Source: Archegozetes longisetosus (lineage: Eukaryota; Arthropoda; Arachnida; Sarcoptiformes; Trhypochthoniidae). From it: a DNA stretch of 64,000 nucleotides. Positions 51,701 through 62,369 of this stretch are shown here, in pieces (position 1 is the stretch's first letter; every line of letters starts with the position of its first letter). A program made the translations under genes and the position numbers. The notes below the pieces were generated by a model. The model saw nothing but the letters and a program-made list of their open reading frames with translations, ran no database searches and was not told the origin of the DNA. The stretch lies in the NCBI GenBank assembly GCA_018873245.2, contig JAEMBT020000003.1, forward strand, positions 9,195,843-9,259,842, read 5' to 3'.

Positions 51701-52231
51701 TTATTGTTTGCATTAATGGTCATCTAATGGTTGAATTCGTGAATAAAATAAGCTATCGGTCGGAAAAACAAAATAAAATGGTAATAGGTTTCGATCGAGA
51801 TTAATGGTATTGACATATATCCTCATTCTGACTCTACTTTTTAAAACAATAACAAATAATATACTTAATAAGAACTTGTGCACAACCAAATTTATCAGTT
51901 TTTACAGAACACCTTCTTTTCGCATTTGTTGCTAGTCTGAAAAGTATTTTTCATGGAATAGATTTGGAAAAGTATTATTCTGGAAACAAGAGTCGAATAG
52001 TTTGAAAATGAAAGTGCAAATATGTTTTTTGGGTAATTTCTCATGAGAGTTAAGAGAGAGATCAACTTATTTATATACGTAAAGAAAAAAGCAATTATAA
52101 AAGTTGTAATATTTACCTGCATTAGCAATTATATTCTCAAATCCAATACATAGCGTACTAAATATGTTTGATATGACAATTGCGGTGTATATCAAAGTTA
52201 ATAGTTTCAATAGTAAAAAACTGCACTTCAT
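41956..52231 (-). CDS. side-like: Sidestep-family Ig/FnIII cell-surface receptor, 14 exons
   Basis: Spliced model on the minus strand, exons in reading order: 52117-52231, 50230-50280, 48050-48391, 46989-47102, 46367-46570, 46137-46281, 45905-46056, 44493-44657, 44296-44424, 43645-44226, 42572-42725, 42424-42509, 42215-42366 and 41956-42051. Every intron is GT..AG, phases match at all junctions, and the exons sum to 2,487 nt (828 residues plus stop). Layout: signal peptide, five Ig domains with paired cysteines, one FnIII domain with two cysteines, a transmembrane helix (about residues 676-698) and a tail of about 130 residues. Diagnostic Sidestep features are the Ig1 strings LILWYRG and YRCRVDF, and CLAKNELGMQ...PC leading into GDSGGLDQTFYAQVYD at the Ig5/FnIII boundary. 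Drosophila Side marks muscle and intermediate targets and is recognised by Beaten-path proteins on motor axons; this gene may be any paralogue. The end is the uncertain part: the last codons also fit a splice donor. Confidence 0.9.
42726..43644 (-). other. Sidestep-like intron 10
   Basis: Intron of 919 bp between the FnIII and transmembrane exons. AT-rich; a plus-strand open frame of 99 codons (43,273-43,572) overlaps its 5' part but shows no family signature and is treated as chance. Confidence 0.7.
43645..44226 (-). CDS. side-like: Sidestep-like exon 10: Ig5 plus FnIII domain
   Basis: A 194-codon phase 1-1 exon encodes Ig5 (LKLICVVDA, FYWTFNN, GIVSCLAKNELG) and a fibronectin III domain from GPPSPLSGCVV to about SFKMTASTLS. 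The FnIII cysteines (GCVV and IIDCIPGDSGG) and the Ig5 FNN and PC positions match the Sidestep juxtamembrane arrangement. The exon ends TTCG|GTTTGT. Confidence 0.9.
44296..44657 (-). CDS. side-like: Sidestep-like exons 8-9: Ig4 domain
   Basis: Exon 8 (44493-44657) carries the first cysteine in AMMECQINANPTASD, and exon 9 (44296-44424) carries the second in GRYKCSASNLEG. The usual core tryptophan is replaced by phenylalanine (IQFLLNG). The exon 8 donor, AACG|GTCTGT, is weak beyond the GT, but its phase and the domain continuity across the 68-bp intron support it. Confidence 0.85.
44658..45904 (-). other. Sidestep-like intron 7, holding an inverted-repeat element
   Basis: Intron of 1,247 bp separating the Ig3 and Ig4 exons. 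It contains copy A of the ~210-bp repeat family near its 5' end (45,620-45,829). The remainder is featureless AT-rich sequence. Confidence 0.75.
45620..45829. mobile_element. Inverted-repeat element, copy A (about 210 bp), in a Sidestep-like intron
   Basis: Left arm AGTTAATAATTCTCGATAAT, right arm read inward ACCTAATAATCGTTCGTAGC. The last 60 bp (GTCTAATGGAAAGC ... GGTTGCTACGAACGATTA) match copies B and C in order and spacing. No coding content; superfamily and target duplication not determined. Confidence 0.65.
45905..47102 (-). CDS. side-like: Sidestep-like exons 4-7: Ig2 and Ig3 domains
   Basis: Ig2 is split over 46989-47102 (RIGPYNQDTDVMLTCEAEGG) and 46367-46570 (PPPALHWYRD ... FICQANN). 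Ig3 is split over 46137-46281 (VEIVCESRGSRPPAIITWF) and 45905-46056 (NAFLICKAEN). The intron between the two Ig2 exons (46571-46988) is half filled by a 216-bp inverted-repeat element; the others are 85 and 80 bp, near the minimum size seen here. Confidence 0.88.
46664..46879. mobile_element. Inverted-repeat element, copy B (about 216 bp), in a Sidestep-like intron
   Basis: Best-preserved ends: left ACTTAATTATCCTCGATAGC, right read inward ACTTAATAATCCTTGATGGC. Near the right end is the hairpin TGATGGAAAGCATTCCATCA. It fills about half of the 418-bp intron that separates the two Ig2 exons. Confidence 0.7.
47103..48049 (-). other. Sidestep-like intron 3
   Basis: AT-rich intron of 947 bp between the Ig1 and Ig2 exons. 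A short plus-strand open frame near 47,215-47,451 lies inside it, but it is low in complexity and not recognisable. No repeat was identified. Confidence 0.7.
48050..48391 (-). CDS. side-like: Sidestep-like exon 3: complete Ig1 (V-type) domain
   Basis: One 114-codon phase 1-1 exon holds the whole first Ig domain (residues about 56-169). First cysteine in ELPCNV, tryptophan in LILWYRG, second cysteine in EYRCRVDFRWGRT. The stretch TPIYTVDAR followed by the DPVLEDDGMEYRC motif is characteristic of the Sidestep N-terminal domain, which in this family contacts Beat ligands. The donor is CG|GTATGT. Confidence 0.9.
48392..50229 (-). other. Sidestep-like intron 2
   Basis: AT-rich 1.8-kb intron. The only structure noticed is a short tandem repeat near 49,980-50,020 built on TATCTGCTAGATAC. 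No coding exon is supported. Confidence 0.7.
50281..52116 (-). other. Sidestep-like intron 1
   Basis: AT-rich 1.8-kb intron between the signal-peptide exon and the microexon. I see no coding exon or recognisable repeat in it. Large first introns often hold regulatory sequence, but nothing specific is visible. Confidence 0.7.
52117..52231 (-). CDS. side-like: Sidestep-like exon 1: start codon and signal peptide
   Basis: The ATG at 52231 opens MKCSFLLLKLLTLIYTAIVI, a short basic start followed by a hydrophobic stretch typical of a secretory signal. The exon ends GCAG|GTAAAT at 52117 in phase 1. It joins a 51-nt microexon (50230-50280, 17 codons) bounded by CTGTAG and GTAAGT, also phase 1, which links the signal peptide to the first Ig domain. 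Confidence 0.8.
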
Positions 52232-53219
52232 GGTCCCTCATTGATAAGCGGATGTCGTCTATGATATTTATTCTCAGATCTGAACAAACAAAATATTAAA
52301 GTTTAATCTTTCAGCAAAATAGCATTTTCTTGAGAGGAAAAATGATGAAAAATCCAAATATGAATTGGAAATGAGAGCATCCAATATATATATAAATATG
52401 TAATAATTTATGGCGCTTTCAATCGCTTATTCAGCTTTCTCTAAGTTCCGCTTCTATCTCAAGTTCAGTTCTTTGTCAATATCTTTTAGCTCATTTTACT
52501 GTCTTAATGCCTTACAATGGATTTTCATGAATTTTTAGGTAATTTTCTATAGATTTTGATGACAAAAGCTTATTAGTGCTTAGCTAAATTTATCATATCT
52601 TATAATATAATGTATCGAAAATCAAAGCAGAAGATAAATTACATGAAAATATTGATTAATGAACTATTGTTCTCGATTTGCCTGAAAACTATTCTTCAGA
52701 ATATCATAAATAGTAGAAGATATCGATTGAAACAAAGTCTAAATTGCAAATTGGGCAAATAAACGAATAAAAATCGGAGTGTATGACATAATTTTATATA
52801 AATGCAGTTATTTATCTATAGGCAATTCGACTCCAAATAAATGGTAAAACTTTTGTGTAGCTTAATGCGTGTGTCTTTTTCATGACTTTCATTTCATGTT
52901 AAGGATAAAAGCATTATGTAATCATCAGTTCTCTAGTAGGCATAGAATCGCTAAGGTTTTCAACAATGAAAATGCATTTGTCTGGGTTTCCTTAAGAAAC
53001 TTTCACTAAAGCGACTAACTCGTATCTCAGATTAAGGTAAACTATAAAACACTTAATTGTTTCTCATCTAACATAAGTTCATGTTAACAGTTCTGTCATC
53101 TTATGGAAGTCGTCAAACAGAAAAAACCTCCATCAGATCAATGATAAGTTGTGAAAGCCTAACTTTTGAACTCTGCCATAAAAAATTTAAATCAATGCTA
53201 TTTAAGTACATTTGAAAGC

Positions 53220-53404
53220 TTGATAGCCCGCGATAGCAACAAGGTGGTTGCTACGTGAACCTCGTTAGTTTGTTGCTAAATTTTATTAGTAATTTCTTCT
53301 CTTACTACAATAATTATAAGTTCCATAATATCTTATATATTACGCTCTGATGGAAAGCATACCATCACAACGCAATGCTTCTGGTTGCTATCAACGATTA
53401 CAAA
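53220..53404. mobile_element. Inverted-repeat element, copy C (about 185 bp), upstream of the Sidestep-like gene
   Basis: Contains GCGATAGCAACAAGG near the left and GGTTGCTATCAACGATTA at the right, the same terminal pair as copies A and B. The block GCTCTGATGGAAAGCATACC is nearly identical to copy B. It lies about 1 kb 5' of the receptor start codon. Confidence 0.65.
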
Positions 53405-55796
53405 TTTTTCGGGTATACTAGTAGAATATTGAAAATTATGCACAATTACTCTAAATGAGTTTTATCATTAATTAGGCTTTTGTTAAAAGAGAAGTAATTA
53501 GTTATAAAGTTTGGAAAAAATGTTCACAAGTCTGAAAGTTACTCTCCCAAATAGTATCTGTGATTAAGTTATATCTACTTGTTTTATATGAAATCATGAC
53601 TAACCTGTTTGTGGCATTATTTCATTTGTCAATCTAAGCAGTAAGAGTACTGGATGCTAGTAATGAGTACATCGCTAACAAATAGGATACCATTAATTTC
53701 AATGATAATGCTTTTAACCGAATTCAATGAACTTTTAACGAGAATTTGGCAACTTATTAAACATAGCGGAACTTTGAGAAAACGTTTGATTAGAGAATTG
53801 AAATCGCTCAACAGTTAAAAGAGCAACGACTGATTCATTGCTAATAATTATATTTAAATTACAGGCAAAATCCATTAACGATTAGGTGAAAAAAGATATG
53901 GACACAAATGAGAAAACATTCTGTTTATATTAATCCTATAGTAATTACGTAACAAATATTACCTAAATTCAAATTGCTATATATTATTTGTATTTTTCAC
54001 ATTTTTAAGTTGTTATTTTAAAAGGTCAACAGATTATTTTAGTGGAAAATGTTTAATCACGTAATTTTAATAATGATTAGGTTTTAAGCCCCTAAAGCTA
54101 AAGATAGGTTTGAATGAAAGCTTAGTTTTATTGAACTAATTTTTTTCCAACTTTGATGGTATAATCGGTTTAATAGTGAGGTTTATCAACGAAATAATTC
54201 TGCTCTCAATTATAAATGAAGCAATTCCTGAGTCAAGTCAATCTGGAGTTAAATGAAAAATAAAATAAATTCTTTTAAAGATTAAACTCAATATGCAATG
54301 ATTAATTGATCTGTTTATTTGAACATTAATTTATTTTATAAAAAAGATTGTTCAAACATTTCTAGTTAAAAACAATTTTGATTTACTAATGGCAAATTTA
54401 TTTTGATAAGTTATTATACTACATATTCATTAATATTTAATAAGATAGCAGTCCATATAATAAGCTTATATTTGTTGCTATAATGACAAGGTTTGAGCAG
54501 AGTTTGCAATAGTAAATGTCTGCACTTAAGAATTTCATTAGTGACTATTGTTGTTTGCGATTTACATTAATGACATAACACAGAAACTATTGCGCAAAAA
54601 GAAGAGCACCTCAGCGTTATTAAAGAAAGCAAAAGTAACTATTTATATGCAGATGAAAGAGCACTTTTGGTAAAACACTCATTTTAATATACTAAAGCAT
54701 ATCAACACTGAATTGACTCTCATTTGAATAAAATTAAGTAAAATTTATCTAAATCTTTAATCAGTCTTTAGCAGGGACTCAACTCGTCAAAATCAAAATA
54801 AAGGGTCTTATAATCCCTTAAAAATTGAAAGTAATCTACTTGTGATACAGCTTTGAGCTTTTTCATTATTGAACGTTCACCAATAATATAGGTATTCGGA
54901 CAATGTCATGCATTAACCTGAGACTTACTGTTAGACTCTAATGAACACTAATTAAGCTAAAAAGGAATCATATTTTTGCCAAATGAATATACACTAGTGA
55001 ATACATGACTGATATGCAGGATATCATACTACAAATGACTACAGCAAACAATAGTATTATAATAATAACTCTTTCTAGAGATCTGAAGAAAAGGGAGAGG
55101 AATAGAGGAATAGAGGATTATTTAGTAACTTATAAGGATAAAGAACTCAATTAAAATAAACTTATTTGCAAGTTTTAATAATCATAACGCGAAAAAGGCA
55201 TTATTTTTAAAACTCCATTTCCTATAATGCATAAAACATTTGTGAAATATTCAATTTTTAATCATTTCATTTCTAAAGCATGGCTTATAAATAAATTTAC
55301 GAATCATTAAGCAATTTACTGAGAATCACAATCATGTTACATAATATATATTAGATATTTATCAAATATAACATATTAAGCGTCCAAAAACATCACTTTA
55401 AAAGACACTTCACTGCCGAGCATATACAAAACAGGGCAAAAACGTTTGCTCTTTTGGATCCGATTCCAAAAAATCAATTCGACTTTTCACTCAAAAACAA
55501 GTTTATTCATGGAAAGTGTAATTAGTTTTGAAAACATACATTTTTCATATAAAAAAGGGATCAATATTATGATAGCAATAAATCAATCAAACAAATAACA
55601 TGGACTTCCATGTCATAAAAATATGTAATATACGTAATAAATAAAGTTATTTATATAAATATATTGTTGACAACTCTTGTTTGTTGTGCTCTATTAAGTT
55701 CATTGCAATTTGGCATTTTTCTATTACTTCTACTTTTGTTGCATTCGAAAGCATTACAATCGACTCAAATCGACTCAAACTCAATTTTATAACTTC

Positions 55797-55800
<4 letters not shown>

Positions 55801-55878
<78 letters not shown>

Positions 55879-55889
55879 AATATATATAT
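55801..55889. repeat. (CT)n-(TA)n-(GA)n composite microsatellite
   Basis: About 43 bp of CT, then about 18 bp of AT, then GA units and a second AT run. The CT and GA blocks are complementary, so the AT core sits at the centre of a potential hairpin. Confidence 0.95.
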
Positions 55890-56537
55890 TTCGCGCCGCT
55901 TTTATTTCCTAAGAAAGTCCACACGTTTTGTGTCATTATATGTTTAAAATTGAAGTCAAACCAAAAACCGATTCAATTTATTGAACCAGAGACTGAAGTC
56001 AGAAATGAGAAATAAAATTTAAAAATGAAAAGCTGGCACAAAACTATTTTAGAGAGTGTTTATTTAAAAGGTTGATAAATAGTATCATTAAAAGTAAGTT
56101 TTTGGCTGTGCAATCATATTTGCCAATTTATGTCCTTTTGTACAGATGAACAAATATGCTTTTTATGTGAAAAATAAACAAGCTCTTTTTGCGCAACAAT
56201 TGTATCCAGTTATAAAACTAGAAAAAAAATCTCAAATGATATTCCACTTCAGAATTAATGCTATGTTAACGTAAGCTGATCAAAAGAAACTGACCATGTC
56301 TAAGAATGCTCACTTAAAAATATTTTTGAGAAACCAATAACAAATCACAGTGTAAATAATTGATTGTTGATAAGGACGCTGAGAAGGTTGAGATTGGTGG
56401 TTTGAAAGCGTGCTCATGAAACCTTTACTATTTATTTGGCAATGAATGTGTTTTATTTGATATTTGATTTATGTTTACAACAAATATACGATAGTTAGTA
56501 CTGAATTGTATATGCTTTGACAAAAAGAAAGGAAACA

Positions 56538-56539
<2 letters not shown>

Positions 56540-56571
<32 letters not shown>
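56540..56571. repeat. (GA)n microsatellite, about 32 bp
   Basis: Uninterrupted GA run. Confidence 0.97.
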
Positions 56572-56574
<3 letters not shown>

Positions 56575-56942
56575 AAAACTAAAAAATGCAAAGCTATTAA
56601 TTCTTTGACGTAATATTTTTTCTCGCTGGCGATGGAAAAGCGAGTATTTATGCTGAAAATTCATTGCTGGGCTCTAAGTCTTTTAGGTTTAGGATTCAAT
56701 TCGTATAATTCTCTCTCAGAACATTAGTTCGTTGAGTTATGGCTCCCATTTGTGAAAAATAGAAGAGAAAGAGTCCCCAAAAGAAGTGACATTAAGAGAG
56801 CCAAAGTATACCCAATACTCTATGGTTACAATTTTCTCTCTCAGTCACAAATATTGACTGATATCAAGTCAACCATAAAGAAAACAAATAATGCAATTCT
56901 TAAGCAAATCTGCGTCGATTCAGTTGATTTTTACTTAAAGTA

Positions 56943-56944
<2 letters not shown>

Positions 56945-57017
<73 letters not shown>

Positions 57018-57049
57018 GAGTGAGAGAGAGAGAGAGAGAGTGAGAGAGA
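56945..57049. repeat. (AG)n microsatellite with GAGT interruptions, about 105 bp
   Basis: Pure AG for about 70 bp, followed by AG broken by single T substitutions (GTGAGAG), as expected for an ageing dinucleotide array. Confidence 0.97.
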
Positions 57050-60000
57050 TAGTAACAAATAGCAAAAGATTGATGAGGAATAGTAAGAATCTATATCTTC
57101 ACCAATTTTTCTCTTCTTTCTCTCCTCTGGTTTTTATTTAGCAAAAAAGATAAAAATAATAAGTTGGATGAGTCTTGAGATCTCTTGAGGCGATTTACTC
57201 ATTGATCCAGCCGTTAACAATTTGGCGGAGTATTCAATCTGCATATTCGCTATAGCGTCCAAGTTGAATAATTCATAATCACATAAATTCATACAAGCTC
57301 TGACCCTTTATTTCGCTCACATCTCATCTCAACTAGCTTATTATCATATTTGTTTTATTTAATGCAACGATTGATCTATTTGTTGATTGAAAAAGCGCTA
57401 AAATTGATTTTTGAATATGATTGAACCAGTTTGACTATGAAATATGACACATGAAAGATGAAAATTTGATTAATATATAACTTAAGGGCGAGCTTTGACT
57501 GAAATGCTTGGTAAATTTCCTGTTCTTTAAAGATCAAAGCAAAACCAATCGATTAAAGCTTACGATTAATGTCCATAACCAGAATTGAAATGGTATAATA
57601 TGAGCAGAAAGTGTATAACTGGATAGCAAATAAAACACAATCTATTGTTATTCATTAAGATAAGATGGAAAAAGCAAAACAAATATTGATAGCAAACTAA
57701 GTAGTGTTACTTCAGTATAGATATAATGTTTGTGCACCAAGCAATTAAAATAATTATGTTTGAGATACGCAGCACTCTCAACATTGCTTCAAATTACTTT
57801 GCATCGAAGATAATACTGTATATAAGAATATATCCTACAGTTTATATCCTAAGTTTATATTCTACAGAACACTTTTATTTTTCCTCTGCTTCTTTAAATA
57901 ATTCAATTATTTTATATTTGCATCTTCATGTGATTTCATTAGGCTCAACTTCATATTAATTTTTGCTAAGAGTTTGCATTTTTTGCTAGTCTGTATTTTT
58001 TTACTGTCAGTTTTGCGCAACTCAATGCACATAATCTATTATTTCTTATTGCTTTGAGTCTTAGATTTTTAATGAAAGTTAGAAACCTCTTTGAGATAAA
58101 CTTACAACTTCTTAAACAAATGTATATTTAGCCTGAAATTCCAACAGAGCCTATATTAGCTGTTACTCCACTGAATCTTATATCAGATTTGATTAAGAAA
58201 TTTGCATCAATTTTAAATTAAAGTATATTTTCTAAGACACAAAATATAAACTCTCGGAAGAGAGATATTGACTGAAGCTTCTGCCTAAGATCATCATACC
58301 TGAAAACTTTTGTAAAATAGTAAATATTTCTTTTCAATCATTTTCAATCAATTCTTACATATTACTGACAATTATTCTTATTCTGTAGTCAATAATTTAC
58401 TCCTAATAAATAAACAGCTTTTCAATGGAGATCATAGGGAAAGGATTTATCTTATATCCAGCTGCAATACGGATATATACCAAACAAATACAAATAATTG
58501 ATTGAGTGGTTCTCTTTTATCTTATGTGCAGTAATTTTGTTCCTATATCGATGACTGATTGTATGACATAATATAATTGGTTTATTACACATGATCAAGC
58601 AGCAAGTCTATTGGTAGAGTATAGTTGTTTGAAGTTGATACACGTTTATACACATTGCATAACTCGTATTCCAATGGATAGACTCTCCATACAAAACAGT
58701 CTAATTTATCTGTTTTACTCATCAAACGTTACCCAGACCTCCCAAAATCAACTCTACACAATCGATTTGACTGTCAATAGTAAATAACTTTGAAAGCTTA
58801 CATATCCTGCATATCGAATGAATAGCTTAAGTTCAATTAAATTAAATATAACTATTGCCTTCAAATCTAACAGTTGAATAACTAGAATTGTATCTAAACT
58901 AAGCTTACACACAAAACTGTTAGTAAAAGAATAATGCATTGATCCCTTTGGATAACTGGTGATTCCCAGAGAATTCATTTATTATTTGAAAACAGTTTTT
59001 GTTTGGCTAATTAAAACTTTTATCTTTGTTTTGCATTTTTTCAACTTTGTATCTGTCACTAGTGAACGAATGTGACGTATAGTGACTGGCATTTCACAAG
59101 TCATGCTCAATTACCTGGTGAGCAACTTACTTTCCTGTCATTATATTTACATTTAGAACTCTTCATCCAAACCCTACACATACGAAATAATTAATTCCCT
59201 CATAACCAGATAAATATGTCTCAGTTCAAGAGTTTATCAAAACAAGTATTGCTCGAATGAAAGTTAGCCTAATTTGTGATTCAAAAGTATCTTGAACTTT
59301 GTTGAAAGTCATGCTTAGGTTAGTTCTTCAGAGGAAAATTGAATTATATTAAACGTTAGTCTATGCATGTGTTGCATAAAACCACTCAAATTTATACAAA
59401 CTACTACTCCAATTATAGAATGCATTCAGCTCACTATAACTAACCAGACTATAGTTCTGCTAGTTTTCCGTTCGTTCGTCCGTCCGTCTGTCGTTCCGGA
59501 CTTCTCAGTGATTTATATGATTATTGAAAAAAATTGTCAAAAAGAAATTATTAAGGAAATTAATGAATCTGGAGTTGAAGTGAAGTATCATATTCATAGT
59601 CTTGCAGATGATATAGAATGGAAACAATGATTATTTGTAGCAGTACAAGTTTTCTTATAGTCAGTCTGGTTGATCGCAGTTTTAAGTTCTGACAATGATG
59701 ATATATCATATTAATGACAGCATAAAAACAAAATAACAATTTTTACATCACTCTCAACTATACTTTTATATTCCATTAACTTAATGTCCTTAATAGTTTC
59801 ACTACTGAGCAATTCTCTTTTCTTTCAAGCATTCATTATTAAGATTTGAAATTTGAGTTTTAAGTTACACCACCGAAACTGTCAAAATTGTAACCAATTG
59901 AAACGAATTTCTGATAATCTTATAACAATTTAGAAGTAGTAAAAATGTACTTTAGTTGGATAGAACTGTTACCGATTGTTGACTTATCCCTTTAATGGCT

Positions 60001-62330
60001 AATTTGATAGCTCTCTATATTAAATTCAATAGCAATTTCTAGTTGTTTAAAGTCAGACCAAAAGAAAATCATCTGGTTTTAGGGTTGGAATCAATTACTT
60101 TTAATGCCATATTTTCAGCAGAAATCCATCTGAAAAACGGAAAACTTTAGAATGAAGCTATTGCTCAAATATAATTTGTCTCAACTTTCACTTCACATAA
60201 GACGGGACTTATGTCTGCGGCACAAAATTATTGTTGTCGATCACGTTCGATAATAAAGTTTCTTTTTGCTTTCAAGGTAATATAACTTGAGATATTACTG
60301 TTGGTAACAAAAGAAAAAATTGCATCAGAATTACTCTCGAAGACTTGAGGAATAACAAAAAATAGGTTCATTTAATAAAATTGATATTCTAAAATATATT
60401 TCCAATACGTATTCATCAGAGCATTGAGTTGAAAACTTATTTATGCTGTTCATTTCAACATAAATCATCCATATTTTTGATTTGAGCACCAATAGAGTAC
60501 ATAATAAAAATGTAAGTCACTATAAATTAGGAAAACTACAATACATTATTATTATTCTATATATATAACTTTGCGAATACATGAATTTCTATTTTGAACT
60601 AATTACTAAATAGTGTGCAATAAAAAATTGATGGAATACATTAAGATTAGATTGATTCAATTTAAAATGATTATCACATTCACGCTCGACAACGCACTCA
60701 GCGCGTCTACAAAGCTTACAAACAAAATATTCAACTCACTACTGATATTATGATGCGATTGAAAACCTTTATTATAAAATATCATTACATGAATATCTAA
60801 AATATAATTATAAAATCGACTTTGAACTTTTGAATATTCTAAAGAATAAATTATGAGAATAAATATAGAGATGAATTTGGTGCGAGAGTTGAGTAGCATT
60901 AGATATTAAGAAACATATTTTTGATGCAAGTAGCTTTCAAAAGCATAAATACAAGGGTCAAACCAGTTTAAAATAAGCTTGTATTTCACATAGCTCCGGA
61001 TTTATTGATATCTACAAGACGATAGCATTTATGAGCTTGAAGAACATGGGGATTACATAGTATTTATAAAATACTACAAAGCTTTATGCTTCAGTTTCAA
61101 CTCAAAATATAGACTAACATCACTTTGTAATACATCACTAGTGAATTTAACTAAACACAAATACTAGTATTTCTCTAAATAAACTATTCTTCTCTATATA
61201 GCTTTTAGGTGTAACTCCATTTTGATCCAATATTAAAGAATACATGTTTTAATCTGGAAAGTTTTAAACTGAATAATTAATAGGTGTTCACATTTAGAGT
61301 GGAGTAGAAGAAGTTGTCTTAAGATAGAAGTTTTGTTTGGGCAAATATTTTAGTAGAGAATAAAAAGAAATTTGATGGTATAACTTGAATAGTAAATAAA
61401 GGAAGATATATGTTTTTACAACCAAAATAGGCGCCACCAATAACATTACGACCATCTACATTACTACTTCTTTTTCTTCAAAGCATTAGTAATTTTCATC
61501 GAAGATTAATATAAATAATTAATAAATAATGCTTCAAGATATGAAAGTCAACAAAAGTTTAGCTTTGCCGAAACTCGCACAAAGTCTATTATCTCTCTGT
61601 TAAGCAAATATGAAATAAGAAGAGCTGAAAAAGTTATTTGATTGCTAGAAAAAGAAAAAAGTAGAGACTATTTTACTAAGAGCTATATTAATATGAAGAT
61701 AAAAGAAATTGATATAAATGTAAGTAAATAGCGATTGGTTCTCAGCCGCAAACTGCAATGTAAAGCACGACTGTTAATGACTACAAAGCCGATTCTTATT
61801 CAATCTCTTAGCGGTCAAATCCTTTTATCTCTTACGGAGTAGTGACCGAACCAATAATGCGGCTGCATTACGCTATAGTCTTTCATTGCAAGGCTAACAT
61901 TAGCCACAATTCATACATTAATTTATTTCTTAAGAGTTGATCCATTCTGTCAATAGAGAAAAGAACGTTGAGAAACTGTTCTCTGGTTTCACGAGCTTTG
62001 ATTATTCCAACAGTACAACTATTGATTATTTATGTCTCACTTTACTGATTATACAACTCAGGCACTGATCAACATTCTCTCCACATAACTAATTAATAAT
62101 AATTTATATGGATTTTCAGTTAGAAAAAACTTAAACTACGCTAATATCCAATAAAAAGCGCAATAACTGCTAACTCGTTGTTTAAGTGGCACTAAATTTC
62201 AAAATCTAAACTAGTTTTACAACCTTTGCATCAATTCAAACTTAATATTTGGCTCTTTTGGTGATTCCTGTTCTCTGTTTTGAAATTCCCATGAGTTACG
62301 TGCTCTTTGTGTTACGGACCGATTCACTGG

Positions 62331-62369
62331 TCTCTCTCTCTCCTTTCTCTCTCTCTCTCTCTCTCTCTC
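62331..62369. repeat. Interrupted (CT)n microsatellite
   Basis: CT run interrupted once by CCTTT. Confidence 0.95.

Noticed and set aside
59367..59630. Plus-strand frame of 87 codons ending in ADDIEWKQ
   Set aside because: The upstream half is encoded by a TTCG/GTCC-rich repeat-like patch; the downstream half is not recognisable.
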